NCBI GenBank assembly: GCA_001464055.1
Contig: LNET01000034.1
Location: forward strand, 1-60,215
Reading direction: 5' to 3'
DNA from: Burkholderiales bacterium Ga0077543
GTDB taxonomy: Bacteria > Pseudomonadota > Gammaproteobacteria > Burkholderiales > Burkholderiaceae_C
Length of the DNA: 60,215 nucleotides
A model generated the notes under the pieces. That model was not told the origin of the DNA. It did no database searches and saw only the letters and a program-made list of their open reading frames with translations. Both the position numbers and the translations under genes were made by a program. Positions 19,370-27,975 of the stretch are shown in pieces; the stretch's first letter is position 1, and the number at the start of each line of letters is the position of its first letter.

Positions 19370-19563
19370 GCTAACTCAGTGTCGCATCAACAACCGAAGC
19401 ATGAACGCCAGCCCGCGTTGCGCCCGGCCACAACTGGTGACGCAGTGCGCGGCATTCTGAAGAACGAAGCTCCCAGGCCGTCGTGCGCTATCCTGCCCGC
19501 CCAAAGCCCGAGGCGGCACCTGCCGCCTGGCTTATCCTCTCAGGGAAACAACAGGAGCCGGTC
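19370..19563. promoter_or_regulatory. Divergent intergenic region between kinase-like gene and tssJ
   Basis: These 194 bases separate the - strand cassette and the + strand tssJKLM-tagF operon, so both should be transcribed from here. I see an AGGAG before tssJ but no convincing -35/-10 pair or sigma-54 site. Confidence 0.4.
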
Positions 19564-20082
19564 ATGACCAGCAGCGACAGGAGCCAGGTCACCCAGGGCC
19601 GCAGCGCTGGCTTCGGTCGGCGGCGTGTGGTGCTGAGCCTGACCGCGCTGGCTCTGGCGGCGGTCGCAACGGGCTGCGGGTCTTCCGGACCCAAGCCCAC
19701 CCGCCTGGAAGGCAGCATCGCCGCGGCCACCGGGCTGAACCCGAGCGTGAACAATCGGCCTTCGCCCCTGCTGCTGCGCGTCTATGAACTGCGCTCGCAG
19801 ACGGCCTTCAATCAGGCCGACTTCATGTCGCTGTACCAGTCCGACCAGGCCACGCTGGCCACCGACCTGGTGGTCAGGGAAGAATTCATGCTCCAGCCCG
19901 GCGAAATGCGCCCCTACAGCAAGCAACTCTCGCCCGAAACACGCTTCATTGGCGTGATTGCCGTCTACCGCAACCTGGAACGCGCTACCTGGCGCGCCGT
20001 GGTTCCGGTGGTGCCGGGCAAAACGCAGAAACTGGCCGTGCGTGCCGACAGCCTGGCGCTTTCGGCGACCATGCTGCCCTGA
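19564..20082 (+). CDS. tssJ: T6SS outer-membrane lipoprotein TssJ
   Basis: ATG 19564 has CAGGAG upstream; earlier in-frame starts lack one. The 172-residue product has a signal peptide with twin-Arg-like RRR, lipobox ATGC at about residues 35-38, then the TssJ fold (PSPLLLRVYELRSQTAFNQADFM, LSPETRFIGVIAVYRNLE, WRAVV). TssJ anchors the TssL-TssM membrane complex to the outer membrane. It opens the first T6SS operon. Confidence 0.93.
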   Translation: MTSSDRSQVTQGRSAGFGRRRVVLSLTALALAAVATGCGSSGPKPTRLEGSIAAATGLNPSVNNRPSPLLLRVYELRSQTAFNQADFMSLYQSDQATLATDLVVREEFMLQPGEMRPYSKQLSPETRFIGVIAVYRNLERATWRAVVPVVPGKTQKLAVRADSLALSATMLP

Positions 20083-20096
20083 AGGACCTGCTCCGA

Positions 20097-21434
20097 ATGA
20101 GCTTCCAACACCGGGTCGTCTGGTCGCAGGGGATGTTCCTGCAGCCACACCACTTCCAGCAGGAGGCACGTTATGTCGACCATCTGATCGGCGCCCGGGT
20201 TGCTGCATCGAACCCCCATGCCTGGGGCTTCAGTGAACTGGTGCTGGACGAATCGCAACTCGCCAGTGGCCAGCTCGCACTGACTCGGGTCCAGGCCGTG
20301 CTGCCCGATGGCTCGACCCTGTCGCTGCCCGACGGCGACCCGCTGCCCGCCCCGCTGCCGGTGCCGACCGACATGCACGACGAACTCGTGGTGCTGGCCG
20401 TGGCGCGGTCGCGGCCGGGTGCGACCGAGGTCGACTTCGGCGACGGCACCGGCGACGCCCACAGCCGCTACCGCGTGCTCGACAAGGACCTGCGCGACCA
20501 GACCCGCGCCGCCGACGACCCCGAACCCGTGCAGCTGGGCGTGTTGCGGGTGGCGCTGATGCGCCAGCGCGACGTCACCGATGGCCATGCCGTGCTGGGC
20601 GTGGCGCGTGTGGTGGAGCGGCGTGCCGACGGCCAGGTGGTGCTCGACCGCGGCTACATCGCACCGCAGACCCGCATCGACGCCAGCGGCCAGCTTTCGG
20701 CCACCGCCAGCCTGCTGCACGGCCTGATTCGTCAGCGCGCGCAGGCCTTGGCCGCAAGCATGGGGCAGCTGGGCAACGGCGTCTCGGAAGTGGCCGACTT
20801 CCTCCAGCTGCAATTGCTGAACAGGGTGGAGCCACAACTGCACCAGTATGCGGCGGCGCCCAGCATGCATCCCTGGCCGTTCCATCTGACTTGCCTTGCT
20901 CTGGCCGGTGAACTGGCCACGTTCAACCGCAACGACCGCCAGCCGCCGGAGTACCCGGCCTACCGGCACGACGCGCTGCAGCAGGTCTTCGCCCCGGTGG
21001 TGCAGGACATCCGCGACTACATGTCGCGGGAAGTGCAGCGCCATGCCGTGGCCATCGACCTCGTCGACCGCAGCCATGGCGTGCGAACGGCGGTCGTGCC
21101 CGACGGCGAATTGCTGCGCACCGCAGGCTTCGTGCTGGCGGTGCGGGCGCAGCTGCCCACCGAGCAGCTGCGTCAGCGCTTTCCGGCACAAAGCAAGCTG
21201 GGGCCGGTCGAGCGCATCAAGGACCTGGTCAACCTGCAGCTGCCCGGCATCGTGCTGCGCAGCCTTCCCGTGGCGCCGCGGCAGTTGCCCTACCACGCAG
21301 GCAGCCACTACTTCGAGCTTGAACGCCAGGGCGAACTGTGGAAGCAGTTCGAACGCACCGGCAACCTGGCGCTGCATGTGGCCGGCGACTTCCCGTCGCT
21401 CGAGCTCGAGCTCTGGGCGGTGCGCCAGGCCTGA
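20097..21434 (+). CDS. tssK: T6SS baseplate protein TssK
   Basis: A 445-residue protein of normal TssK length beginning with the family signature VVWSQGMFLQPHHFQQEARY. It links the baseplate wedge (TssE-F-G) to the cytoplasmic tails of TssL and TssM and resembles phage receptor-binding proteins. It starts 14 bases after tssJ; tssL starts 11 bases after its stop. Confidence 0.96.
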   Translation: MSFQHRVVWSQGMFLQPHHFQQEARYVDHLIGARVAASNPHAWGFSELVLDESQLASGQLALTRVQAVLPDGSTLSLPDGDPLPAPLPVPTDMHDELVVLAVARSRPGATEVDFGDGTGDAHSRYRVLDKDLRDQTRAADDPEPVQLGVLRVALMRQRDVTDGHAVLGVARVVERRADGQVVLDRGYIAPQTRIDASGQLSATASLLHGLIRQRAQALAASMGQLGNGVSEVADFLQLQLLNRVEPQLHQYAAAPSMHPWPFHLTCLALAGELATFNRNDRQPPEYPAYRHDALQQVFAPVVQDIRDYMSREVQRHAVAIDLVDRSHGVRTAVVPDGELLRTAGFVLAVRAQLPTEQLRQRFPAQSKLGPVERIKDLVNLQLPGIVLRSLPVAPRQLPYHAGSHYFELERQGELWKQFERTGNLALHVAGDFPSLELELWAVRQA

Positions 21435-21445
21435 CGAGAGCGCCG

Positions 21446-22819
21446 ATGAGCGAGCCGCCGCCCATGGACGACCCTTTCGCCACCCACATCGGTGGCGACC
21501 GCGGCATCCTGAAGCCACGGCCTGGGGGCTGGGCTGCTGCTCGCAGCAACGGTGAATCGGCCACGCAGTTTCCGGCGGGCGAGCCAGCGGTCGTCGACCA
21601 GGGGCTCAACCCGCTGCTGGCCGCAGCCAACCGGCTGCTGCTGCTGGTGCCGCAGTTGCGCCAGACCCGACATGTCGGCGACCCGGCTGTGCTGCGGGCC
21701 TCGCTGGCCCAGGGCGTTCGCGACTTCGCCACCGCTGGCCAGCAGCAAGGCGTGGCGCCGGAGCGCGTGATTGCGGCGCGTTACGTGCTGTGCACCATGC
21801 TCGACGAGGCCGCGGCCGACACCCCCTGGGGTGGTGGTGGCGTCTGGGGCCGCCACAGCCTGCTGGCCGAGTTTCACAACGAAGCCTTCGGTGGCGAAAA
21901 AGTCTTCCAGCTGATGGCGCGGCTGGCGGAAAAGCCCGACGCCAACCGCGATTTGCTGGAACTGATCTACGCCGCGCTGGCGCTGGGTTTCGAAGGCCGC
22001 TACCGCGTCATCGACAACGGGCGGGCTCAGCTCGAGGCCGTGCGCGCGAAACTGGCGCAGATCATCGGCCAGCAGCGCGGCGCCTATCCGGCGGCACTGG
22101 CTCAGCACTGGCAGGTCGAACCCATGAAGGAGCGGCCGGCCCTGTCCTGGCTGCCGCTGGCGATGGTGGGTGCGGCGGTACTGCTGCTGTTGGCCACGGT
22201 CTACGGCGCCTTGTCCTGGTCGCTGGGGGGCCGCTCCGACCCGGTCTATGGCCAGATCCAGAGCCTGCGCCTGTCGCCGCCCGTTGCTGCCGTCGCGCAG
22301 CCGGCACCACAGCCGCGTCTGGCCGTGCTGCTGCAGCCCGATGTCCGTGCGCGCACGATCGAAGTTCGCGATGAAGTCGACCGCAGTGTCGTCACGGTGC
22401 GTGGCGACGGCCTGTTTGCGCCGGCCAGCGCTACGCTGGTGCCAGAACGTGAAGCCCTGATGCAACGCATTGCACAAGCCCTGGTCAGGGTAGGTGGCCA
22501 GGTGCTGATCACCGGCCACACCGACAACGTGCCGATCCGCACCTTGCGATACCCGTCGAACTGGCACTTGTCTGAAGACCGTGCGCGCACGGTGCGCGAA
22601 CTGTTCATCGACGCCGGGGTGCCCGCCGAGCGCATCAAGTCCGAGGGCCGGGCTGACGGCGAAAGCATCGCCGCCAACGACAGCCCCGCCAACCGGGCAC
22701 TCAACCGGCGTGTCGAGGTGACGCTGTTCAGCGCTCGTAGCGACCTTCAGGCGCGCGGGTCTGTCACTTCGGAGCCCGCAGCAGCAACGGCCCCTGCGGC
22801 GTCGGGGGCCGGGCGATGA
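21446..22819 (+). CDS. tssL: T6SS membrane protein TssL with C-terminal OmpA domain
   Basis: ATG 21446 gives MSEPPPMDDPFATHIGGDRG; the frame upstream overlaps tssK. The 457-residue protein has the DotU/IcmH cytoplasmic domain (about 45-225, with NPLLAAANRLLLLVPQLR and AARYVLCTMLDEAAAD), one TM (LPLAMVGAAVLLLLATVYG, about 237-255) and a periplasmic OmpA-like peptidoglycan-binding domain (GHTDNVPIRTLRYPSNWHLS, then NRRVEVTLF). It anchors the apparatus to the cell wall. Its TGA overlaps the tssM ATG (ATGA). Confidence 0.95.
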   Translation: MSEPPPMDDPFATHIGGDRGILKPRPGGWAAARSNGESATQFPAGEPAVVDQGLNPLLAAANRLLLLVPQLRQTRHVGDPAVLRASLAQGVRDFATAGQQQGVAPERVIAARYVLCTMLDEAAADTPWGGGGVWGRHSLLAEFHNEAFGGEKVFQLMARLAEKPDANRDLLELIYAALALGFEGRYRVIDNGRAQLEAVRAKLAQIIGQQRGAYPAALAQHWQVEPMKERPALSWLPLAMVGAAVLLLLATVYGALSWSLGGRSDPVYGQIQSLRLSPPVAAVAQPAPQPRLAVLLQPDVRARTIEVRDEVDRSVVTVRGDGLFAPASATLVPEREALMQRIAQALVRVGGQVLITGHTDNVPIRTLRYPSNWHLSEDRARTVRELFIDAGVPAERIKSEGRADGESIAANDSPANRALNRRVEVTLFSARSDLQARGSVTSEPAAATAPAASGAGR

Positions 22820-25800
22820 GAAAACTGCTCGGACTCGTCTTCAACCGCTGGGTGGCATTGTTGCTGCTGGTGTTGCTGCTGGTCACCTTGATCTGGTTCG
22901 TCGGCCCCATCGTGGCCGTGGGCGACTTCGTGCCCCTGGGCACGCCGCTTTCGCGCTGGATCGCCACGGGCGTGCTGCTGGCCTTGGTGGCCGTCTGGGT
23001 CGGGCTGAGCCAGTGGCGAAAGCGCCGCGGCAACGAGCAGGTCGTCGAGCGGCTTGTCACGGCGCCGGCGGGCCCGGCAGCAGCCGGTGAAAGCGCCGAT
23101 CTCGCGGCCGTGCGTGAACGATTCCAGCAGGCACTGCAGACCCTGCGCAAGGCGCGATTCGGCGCCACGTCGGCTTCCGGCCAGGGCCTGTGGAGCCGTC
23201 TGAACGCGAAGTTCAGTGCCCGCTATCTGTATGAGCTGCCCTGGTACGTGATCATCGGCGCTCCGGGTTCGGGCAAGACCACGGCCTTGCGCAATTCCGG
23301 CCTGCAGTTTCCGCTGGCCGGCGCGGGCGGCCCGGGTGGGCAGGCCGGTGATCAGGCCGTGCGCGGCATCGGCGGCACGCGCAATTGCGACTGGTGGTTT
23401 ACCGACCAGGCCGTTCTCATCGACACCGCCGGTCGTTTTGTCACCCAGGACAGCGACCAGGCCACCGACAAAGGCACCTGGACCGGCTTCCTCGAACTGC
23501 TGAAGACCTCGCGCCCGCGCCAGCCGGTCAACGGCGTGATCGTCACGGTATCGGTGCCCGACCTGCTGACCAAGGGCGAGATCGACCGCGCCCGCTACGC
23601 CCAGGCCGCCCGCCAGCGCGTGCAGGAACTCCACGAGCACCTGGGCATGCGGTTCCCCATCTACCTGATGGTCACCAAGTGCGACCTGATGGCGGGCTTT
23701 GCCGAGCACTTCGCCTCGCTCGACAAGGAGCAGCGCGCCACGCCCTGGGGCGTGACCTTTCCACGCGCGACCGCTGGCGCCTGGGCCAGGGATCTGGGTC
23801 GCGAACTCGAAGCGCTGCAGCAGCGCCTGAACGACGGGTTGGTCGACCGCCTGCAGGCCGAGGCCGACCCCCAGCGCCGAATGCGCCTCTACGGTTTCCC
23901 GAACCAGTTCGCGCAGCTCACCGGCCCCTTGCAGGAGTTCGTGCAGCAGGTGTTTTCGCCTTCGCCCTTCGAGGCCGACCCGCTGCTGCGCGGCGTCTAC
24001 TTCATCAGCGGCACCCAGGAAGGCACGCCGGTGGACCGCGTGCTCGGCGCGGTGGCGCGGCGATTCAAGGTCGAGCAGGCGGTGCTGCCCCCGCAGCAGG
24101 CCAGCGGGCGCAGCTTCTTCCTGCAACGCCTGCTGTCCGAAGTGATCTTTGCCGAGAGCGGTTTGGCCGGCACCGACCGACGCTGGGAGCGACGGCGCGC
24201 GATGCTGGTGACCGCGGGCTATGCCGCACTGGCGCTGGCCAGCGTCGGCCTGGTGGCCGCCTGGGGCATCAGCTGGAACAACAACGGCGCCTATGTGGCA
24301 AGTGTTGCGGAACGCACGGAAACCGTTCGCCGCCAGGTGCAGGAAACCCCGAACCGCGCCACCGCCGACCTGCGGCCCATCCTGCCGGCGCTGGAAGCCA
24401 CACGCGGGCTCGCCGCGGCCGGGGTAACACCCGACGAGGTGCCCTGGTCGCTGGGCTTCGGCCTGTACCAGGGCAAGAAGCTCGACGGCGCAGCGCGGCT
24501 GGCCTACGAACGCATGCTGGTCGACGCGGTGTTGCCGCGGCTGGCACTGCGCGTCGAACAGCAGTTGCGCGCCGGCGAGCAGCCCGACTCGCAATACGAG
24601 GTCCTGAAGGCCTATCTGATGCTGTATGACCCGACGCATTTCGATGCGCAGGCGCTCAAGACATACATCGAAGCCGACTGGGACACCCAGCTCGCCAGCG
24701 AGCTGACGACCGAGCAGCGCGAGACCATGAGTCGTCACCTGGACGCATTGCTGGCGCTGGGGCCGGCGGTGTCGCCGATCGAGCAGGACAAGGCCCTGGT
24801 CGAGGCCACTCGCCAGAACCTGGCCGCGGTTTCCTTGCCGCAGCGTGTCTACAACCGGTTGCGCCTGAGCGGGCTGGGCAGCGAGTTCAACGATTTCACC
24901 GTGGTGCGCGCGGGCGGGCCGAATGCCCAACTGGTGTTCGTCCGCGCCAGCGGTGCGCCGCTGACGCGCGGCGTGCCAGGTCTTTTCACCCACGACGGTT
25001 ACCACAAGGGGTTTCAGGACAAAGTGGCGCAGGTCGCCTCGCAGCTGGCCCTGGAGCAGGGCTGGGTGCTCGGCACGGCGGCACCGCAGCTGAATGCGCG
25101 GGACAGCGCCCTGTCGGCCGCCAAGCTCACCGACGACGTGCGGCGCCTGTACCTGACCGACTACCGCGAAACCTGGAAGGCTTTCATTGCCGACATCCGG
25201 CTGCAGCCGCTGACCAGCGTTGCCCAGTCCCTGGAGAAGGCCCGCATCCTGTCTGCGCCCGACACGCCGCTGGTGCCGCTGCTGCGCGCCATGTCGCGTG
25301 AGACCACGCTGCTCGAAGGCCGCGGCTTGATCACCGGCAAGGTCGACCAGGGCGTGCGCGAGATCGAGCGAACCGTGGGCAGCCTGCTGGGCGGTGCCGG
25401 CCCGAAGCCGCCGACGACAGGCGCACCAGGCAAGCAGATCGAGAGCATCGTCGACGACGAATTCGTCGGCCTGCGGCGATTCGTGTTCGCCCCAGAAGGC
25501 GGGAAGGCTGCAATCGACGGCGTCGTCGACCGGCTGCGCCAGCTGCAGGACCTGCTCAGCGCCGTCGACGCGGCCCTGAAGGGCGGCGCGGCGCCGCCGC
25601 AGTCGCCGCTGCCCAACCAGCTGAAGGTGGAGGCGGCAAATTCTCCCGAGCCGGTGCGCAGCGTGCTCGACAGCCTGGGCTCCAGCAGCGCCCGAGTGGC
25701 GCTGGTGCAGCTGCGAGAAAGTCTCTCGCGCGAGGTGCGGGCGTCGGTCGGCGAGTTCTGCAACGCGGCCGTGACCGGTCGTTTCCCGTTCGATGCCAAT

Positions 25801-26403
25801 TCGGCGCGCGAAGTCACCCAGGCCGACTTCGCTGCACTGTTCGGTCCCGGCGGCAAGTTCGAGCAGATGCAGGCCAAGCTGGCGCCCTACATTGACACCA
25901 GCACGCGCCCGTGGAGTTTTCGCTCGGTTGAAGGCGTGCCTCTGGGCGCCGACAGCGGTACGCTGCCGCAGTTCCAGCGCGCTGCCGTGATCCGCGAGAC
26001 CTTCTTCCCGCCTGGCGCCTCGGTGCCGACCATGCAGCTGGAATTCAGGCCGGTGGAAATGGACACCTCGCTGGTGGAATTCCTGCTCGATGCCGATGGT
26101 CAGAAAGTGCGCTATGACCACGGTCCGCAGCTGCCGCAGACCGTACGCTGGCCCGGCCCGCGCGGCAATGGCGTGGTGCGCGTGTCGGCTCGGCCTTCGG
26201 GCGGCATGCTCAACGAAGGCCCTTGGGCCATGCTGCGGCTGTTCGATCGTGTCAATCTGACAGCGGGTCCCAGCAGCGAGAAGTTCCGCGCCACCTTCGA
26301 GCTCGACGGCCGCCGCGCGGTCTTCGACATTACCGCCAGCAGCGTGCGCAATCCGCTGCGGCTGAGTGAGCTGCGGTCCTTCAGCTGCCCGAACGGCCTG
26401 TAG
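22816..26403 (+). CDS. tssM: T6SS membrane complex protein TssM (IcmF)
   Basis: A 1195-residue inner-membrane protein: two TM segments in the first 65 residues, a cytoplasmic NTPase-like domain with Walker A GAPGSGKTT at 148-156 and DTAGRF further on, a third TM near residue 465-485 (YAALALASVGLVAAWGI), and a large periplasmic domain that contacts TssJ, ending in the beta-rich C-terminus (FRATFELDGRRAVFDITASS). Full length for the family. Many TssM proteins have a degenerate Walker A; this one is intact, which suggests nucleotide binding. Confidence 0.97.
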   Translation: MRKLLGLVFNRWVALLLLVLLLVTLIWFVGPIVAVGDFVPLGTPLSRWIATGVLLALVAVWVGLSQWRKRRGNEQVVERLVTAPAGPAAAGESADLAAVRERFQQALQTLRKARFGATSASGQGLWSRLNAKFSARYLYELPWYVIIGAPGSGKTTALRNSGLQFPLAGAGGPGGQAGDQAVRGIGGTRNCDWWFTDQAVLIDTAGRFVTQDSDQATDKGTWTGFLELLKTSRPRQPVNGVIVTVSVPDLLTKGEIDRARYAQAARQRVQELHEHLGMRFPIYLMVTKCDLMAGFAEHFASLDKEQRATPWGVTFPRATAGAWARDLGRELEALQQRLNDGLVDRLQAEADPQRRMRLYGFPNQFAQLTGPLQEFVQQVFSPSPFEADPLLRGVYFISGTQEGTPVDRVLGAVARRFKVEQAVLPPQQASGRSFFLQRLLSEVIFAESGLAGTDRRWERRRAMLVTAGYAALALASVGLVAAWGISWNNNGAYVASVAERTETVRRQVQETPNRATADLRPILPALEATRGLAAAGVTPDEVPWSLGFGLYQGKKLDGAARLAYERMLVDAVLPRLALRVEQQLRAGEQPDSQYEVLKAYLMLYDPTHFDAQALKTYIEADWDTQLASELTTEQRETMSRHLDALLALGPAVSPIEQDKALVEATRQNLAAVSLPQRVYNRLRLSGLGSEFNDFTVVRAGGPNAQLVFVRASGAPLTRGVPGLFTHDGYHKGFQDKVAQVASQLALEQGWVLGTAAPQLNARDSALSAAKLTDDVRRLYLTDYRETWKAFIADIRLQPLTSVAQSLEKARILSAPDTPLVPLLRAMSRETTLLEGRGLITGKVDQGVREIERTVGSLLGGAGPKPPTTGAPGKQIESIVDDEFVGLRRFVFAPEGGKAAIDGVVDRLRQLQDLLSAVDAALKGGAAPPQSPLPNQLKVEAANSPEPVRSVLDSLGSSSARVALVQLRESLSREVRASVGEFCNAAVTGRFPFDANSAREVTQADFAALFGPGGKFEQMQAKLAPYIDTSTRPWSFRSVEGVPLGADSGTLPQFQRAAVIRETFFPPGASVPTMQLEFRPVEMDTSLVEFLLDADGQKVRYDHGPQLPQTVRWPGPRGNGVVRVSARPSGGMLNEGPWAMLRLFDRVNLTAGPSSEKFRATFELDGRRAVFDITASSVRNPLRLSELRSFSCPNGL

Positions 26404-26469
26404 CCGGCCCGTCAGCGGCTGGCGGTCCTGCCTCCACCTTCCCAACCCCCTCCCCGTCAAGGCCAGCTC

Positions 26470-27153
26470 ATGAGCACGCAAGCGGCAGCCGGCTGGTTCG
26501 GCAAGGTCTCGATGCTGGGTGACTTTGCCTCGCGCCGCCTCGCGCCCGACTGGGTGCAGTCCTGCGACCAGTGGCTGTCCAGCGGCATGGACGCTAGCCA
26601 GCGCCTGCTGGGAGGAGGCTGGCTGCCGGCCTATTTGTCGGCACCGCTGTGGCGCTTTGCCTGGGCCCCGGGGGTGGTCGACAGCCAGTGGTGGTTTGGC
26701 GTGCTCATGCCCAGCAGCGACAACGTCGGCCGTTACTACCCGCTGGTGGTGGCGCAGCCCAGGCCGGCGCCGCCGGTGGACCGCTTCGCGCTGGACCACC
26801 TGGAATTGTGGTGGCGCCATGTCGCCGACGCGGCGCTGCGCACCCTGGCCGAAGATGCCCGGGTCGAGGCCTTCGAAGAAGATCTCATGCAGGCCCCGCC
26901 CTGGCCGATGAGCGGCCAGGCTCCCGTGGTGCGTGTGGTGCCTGCACCTGGACGCGAGCGCCTCACGGTCGAGCGCGCGGCGACACTCGAAGGCTTCCTG
27001 CATGGCCTGGCCGCGACATCGCTGCTGGGACGCCTGCAGGGCAACAGCCTCTGGTCGGCCCATGGCCACCCTGGCAGCCAGTTGAACTTCACCCTGCTGG
27101 AAGGACTGCCGACGCCCGACGCCTTCACCGAGCTGATGACCGGCCGCTGGTAG
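26470..27153 (+). CDS. tagF: T6SS regulator TagF (ImpM family)
   Basis: A 227-residue TagF with the N-terminal signature GWFGKVSMLGDFASRRL and PLWRFAWAPGVV. TagF represses T6SS assembly after translation, in known systems by binding Fha. It ends the + strand operon 18 bases before the convergent pppA, so the three post-translational regulators TagF, PppA and TagH sit side by side. Confidence 0.93.
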   Translation: MSTQAAAGWFGKVSMLGDFASRRLAPDWVQSCDQWLSSGMDASQRLLGGGWLPAYLSAPLWRFAWAPGVVDSQWWFGVLMPSSDNVGRYYPLVVAQPRPAPPVDRFALDHLELWWRHVADAALRTLAEDARVEAFEEDLMQAPPWPMSGQAPVVRVVPAPGRERLTVERAATLEGFLHGLAATSLLGRLQGNSLWSAHGHPGSQLNFTLLEGLPTPDAFTELMTGRW

Positions 27154-27171
27154 ATCGCGCGTCGTTGCCGT

Positions 27172-27975
27172 TCAGCGCGTGAAGGTCTGCCGGGGCATGG
27201 TGTCGTCGATGCTGGCTTGAGTGATCTCGCCCGGGTCGCCGGCCCACACCGCGATCGCGCTCAGGTTGTCCTGCCGAGGCTTGTTGCGCGACTCGATCAG
27301 CCGGCGCATGCTGTCCAGCCAGTCTTCGGGTGTCAGGGCCTGGGCCAGCGTGCTGCGCAGGGCCTGTTCCTCCAGGCCTTCCCACCAGCCATCGGTGCAC
27401 AGCAAGAAGGCGTCGCCTTCCTTGACCTCGACCGGGCGCACCACGGTGTGCGGGTCGACTTCGCCGTCGATGCCCAGCGCTGCAACGAGCTGGTTTTTCT
27501 GGGGGTGGTGGGCAGCCTGCTCGACGCTGATCAGACCCAGCCGGACCATGCGCTGCACGACGCTGTCGTCGGTGGTGACGACATCGGTACGCTGCCGGCG
27601 GATGCGGTAAAGGCGCGAGTCGCCGACATGGGTCCACAGCGCGTGCTCGCCGGCGGCGTCGATCCACAGCGTGACGACCGTGCTGTGCATGCGCAATTCC
27701 GCTTTCGTGCCGTCCTGGTGAGCCAGCAACACCCGGTGCGCCTGCCGCACCATGGTCGTCAGGCTGGCCGGGCTGAAATCGAGCCCGCCCTCGCGCAGCA
27801 GGCGCTCCATGCAGTCGGCGGTGCGGTGGGCAGCTTCGGCGCCTCTCCGGTGGCCACCAGCGCCGTCAGCCACCACGGCGAAATGGCCTTGCGCCGTCGA
27901 TCCATGGCGGACGACATCCTCGTTGTGGCTGCGTGCGCCGATCAGGCTGCAGCCGGCAATACGGATGCTGCTCAT
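27172..27975 (-). CDS. pppA: PP2C-type Ser/Thr phosphatase PppA
   Basis: A 267-residue PP2C phosphatase with all metal-binding motifs: SHNEDVV near the start, VVADGAGGHRRG, THVGDSRLYRI, LLCTDGWWEGL and QDNLSAIAV. In T6SS loci PppA reverses phosphorylation of the FHA protein by the PpkA kinase. Start ATG 27975 overlaps the tagH stop by four bases, so the two are coupled. Confidence 0.95.
   Translation of the reverse strand: MSSIRIAGCSLIGARSHNEDVVRHGSTAQGHFAVVADGAGGHRRGAEAAHRTADCMERLLREGGLDFSPASLTTMVRQAHRVLLAHQDGTKAELRMHSTVVTLWIDAAGEHALWTHVGDSRLYRIRRQRTDVVTTDDSVVQRMVRLGLISVEQAAHHPQKNQLVAALGIDGEVDPHTVVRPVEVKEGDAFLLCTDGWWEGLEEQALRSTLAQALTPEDWLDSMRRLIESRNKPRQDNLSAIAVWAGDPGEITQASIDDTMPRQTFTR

Noticed and set aside
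20097..21434. Frames opposite tssK (for example 19965-21518, - strand)
   Set aside because: tssK on the + strand has full length and the LQPHHFQQ signature; the antisense translation is His/Gln/Arg-rich.
22747..27069. A 1440-codon open frame on the - strand
   Set aside because: It is antisense to tssM and tagF, which are clear by motif and length. Long antisense frames are common in high-GC DNA with strong third-position bias, and its translation is low-complexity His/Gln/Arg-rich.
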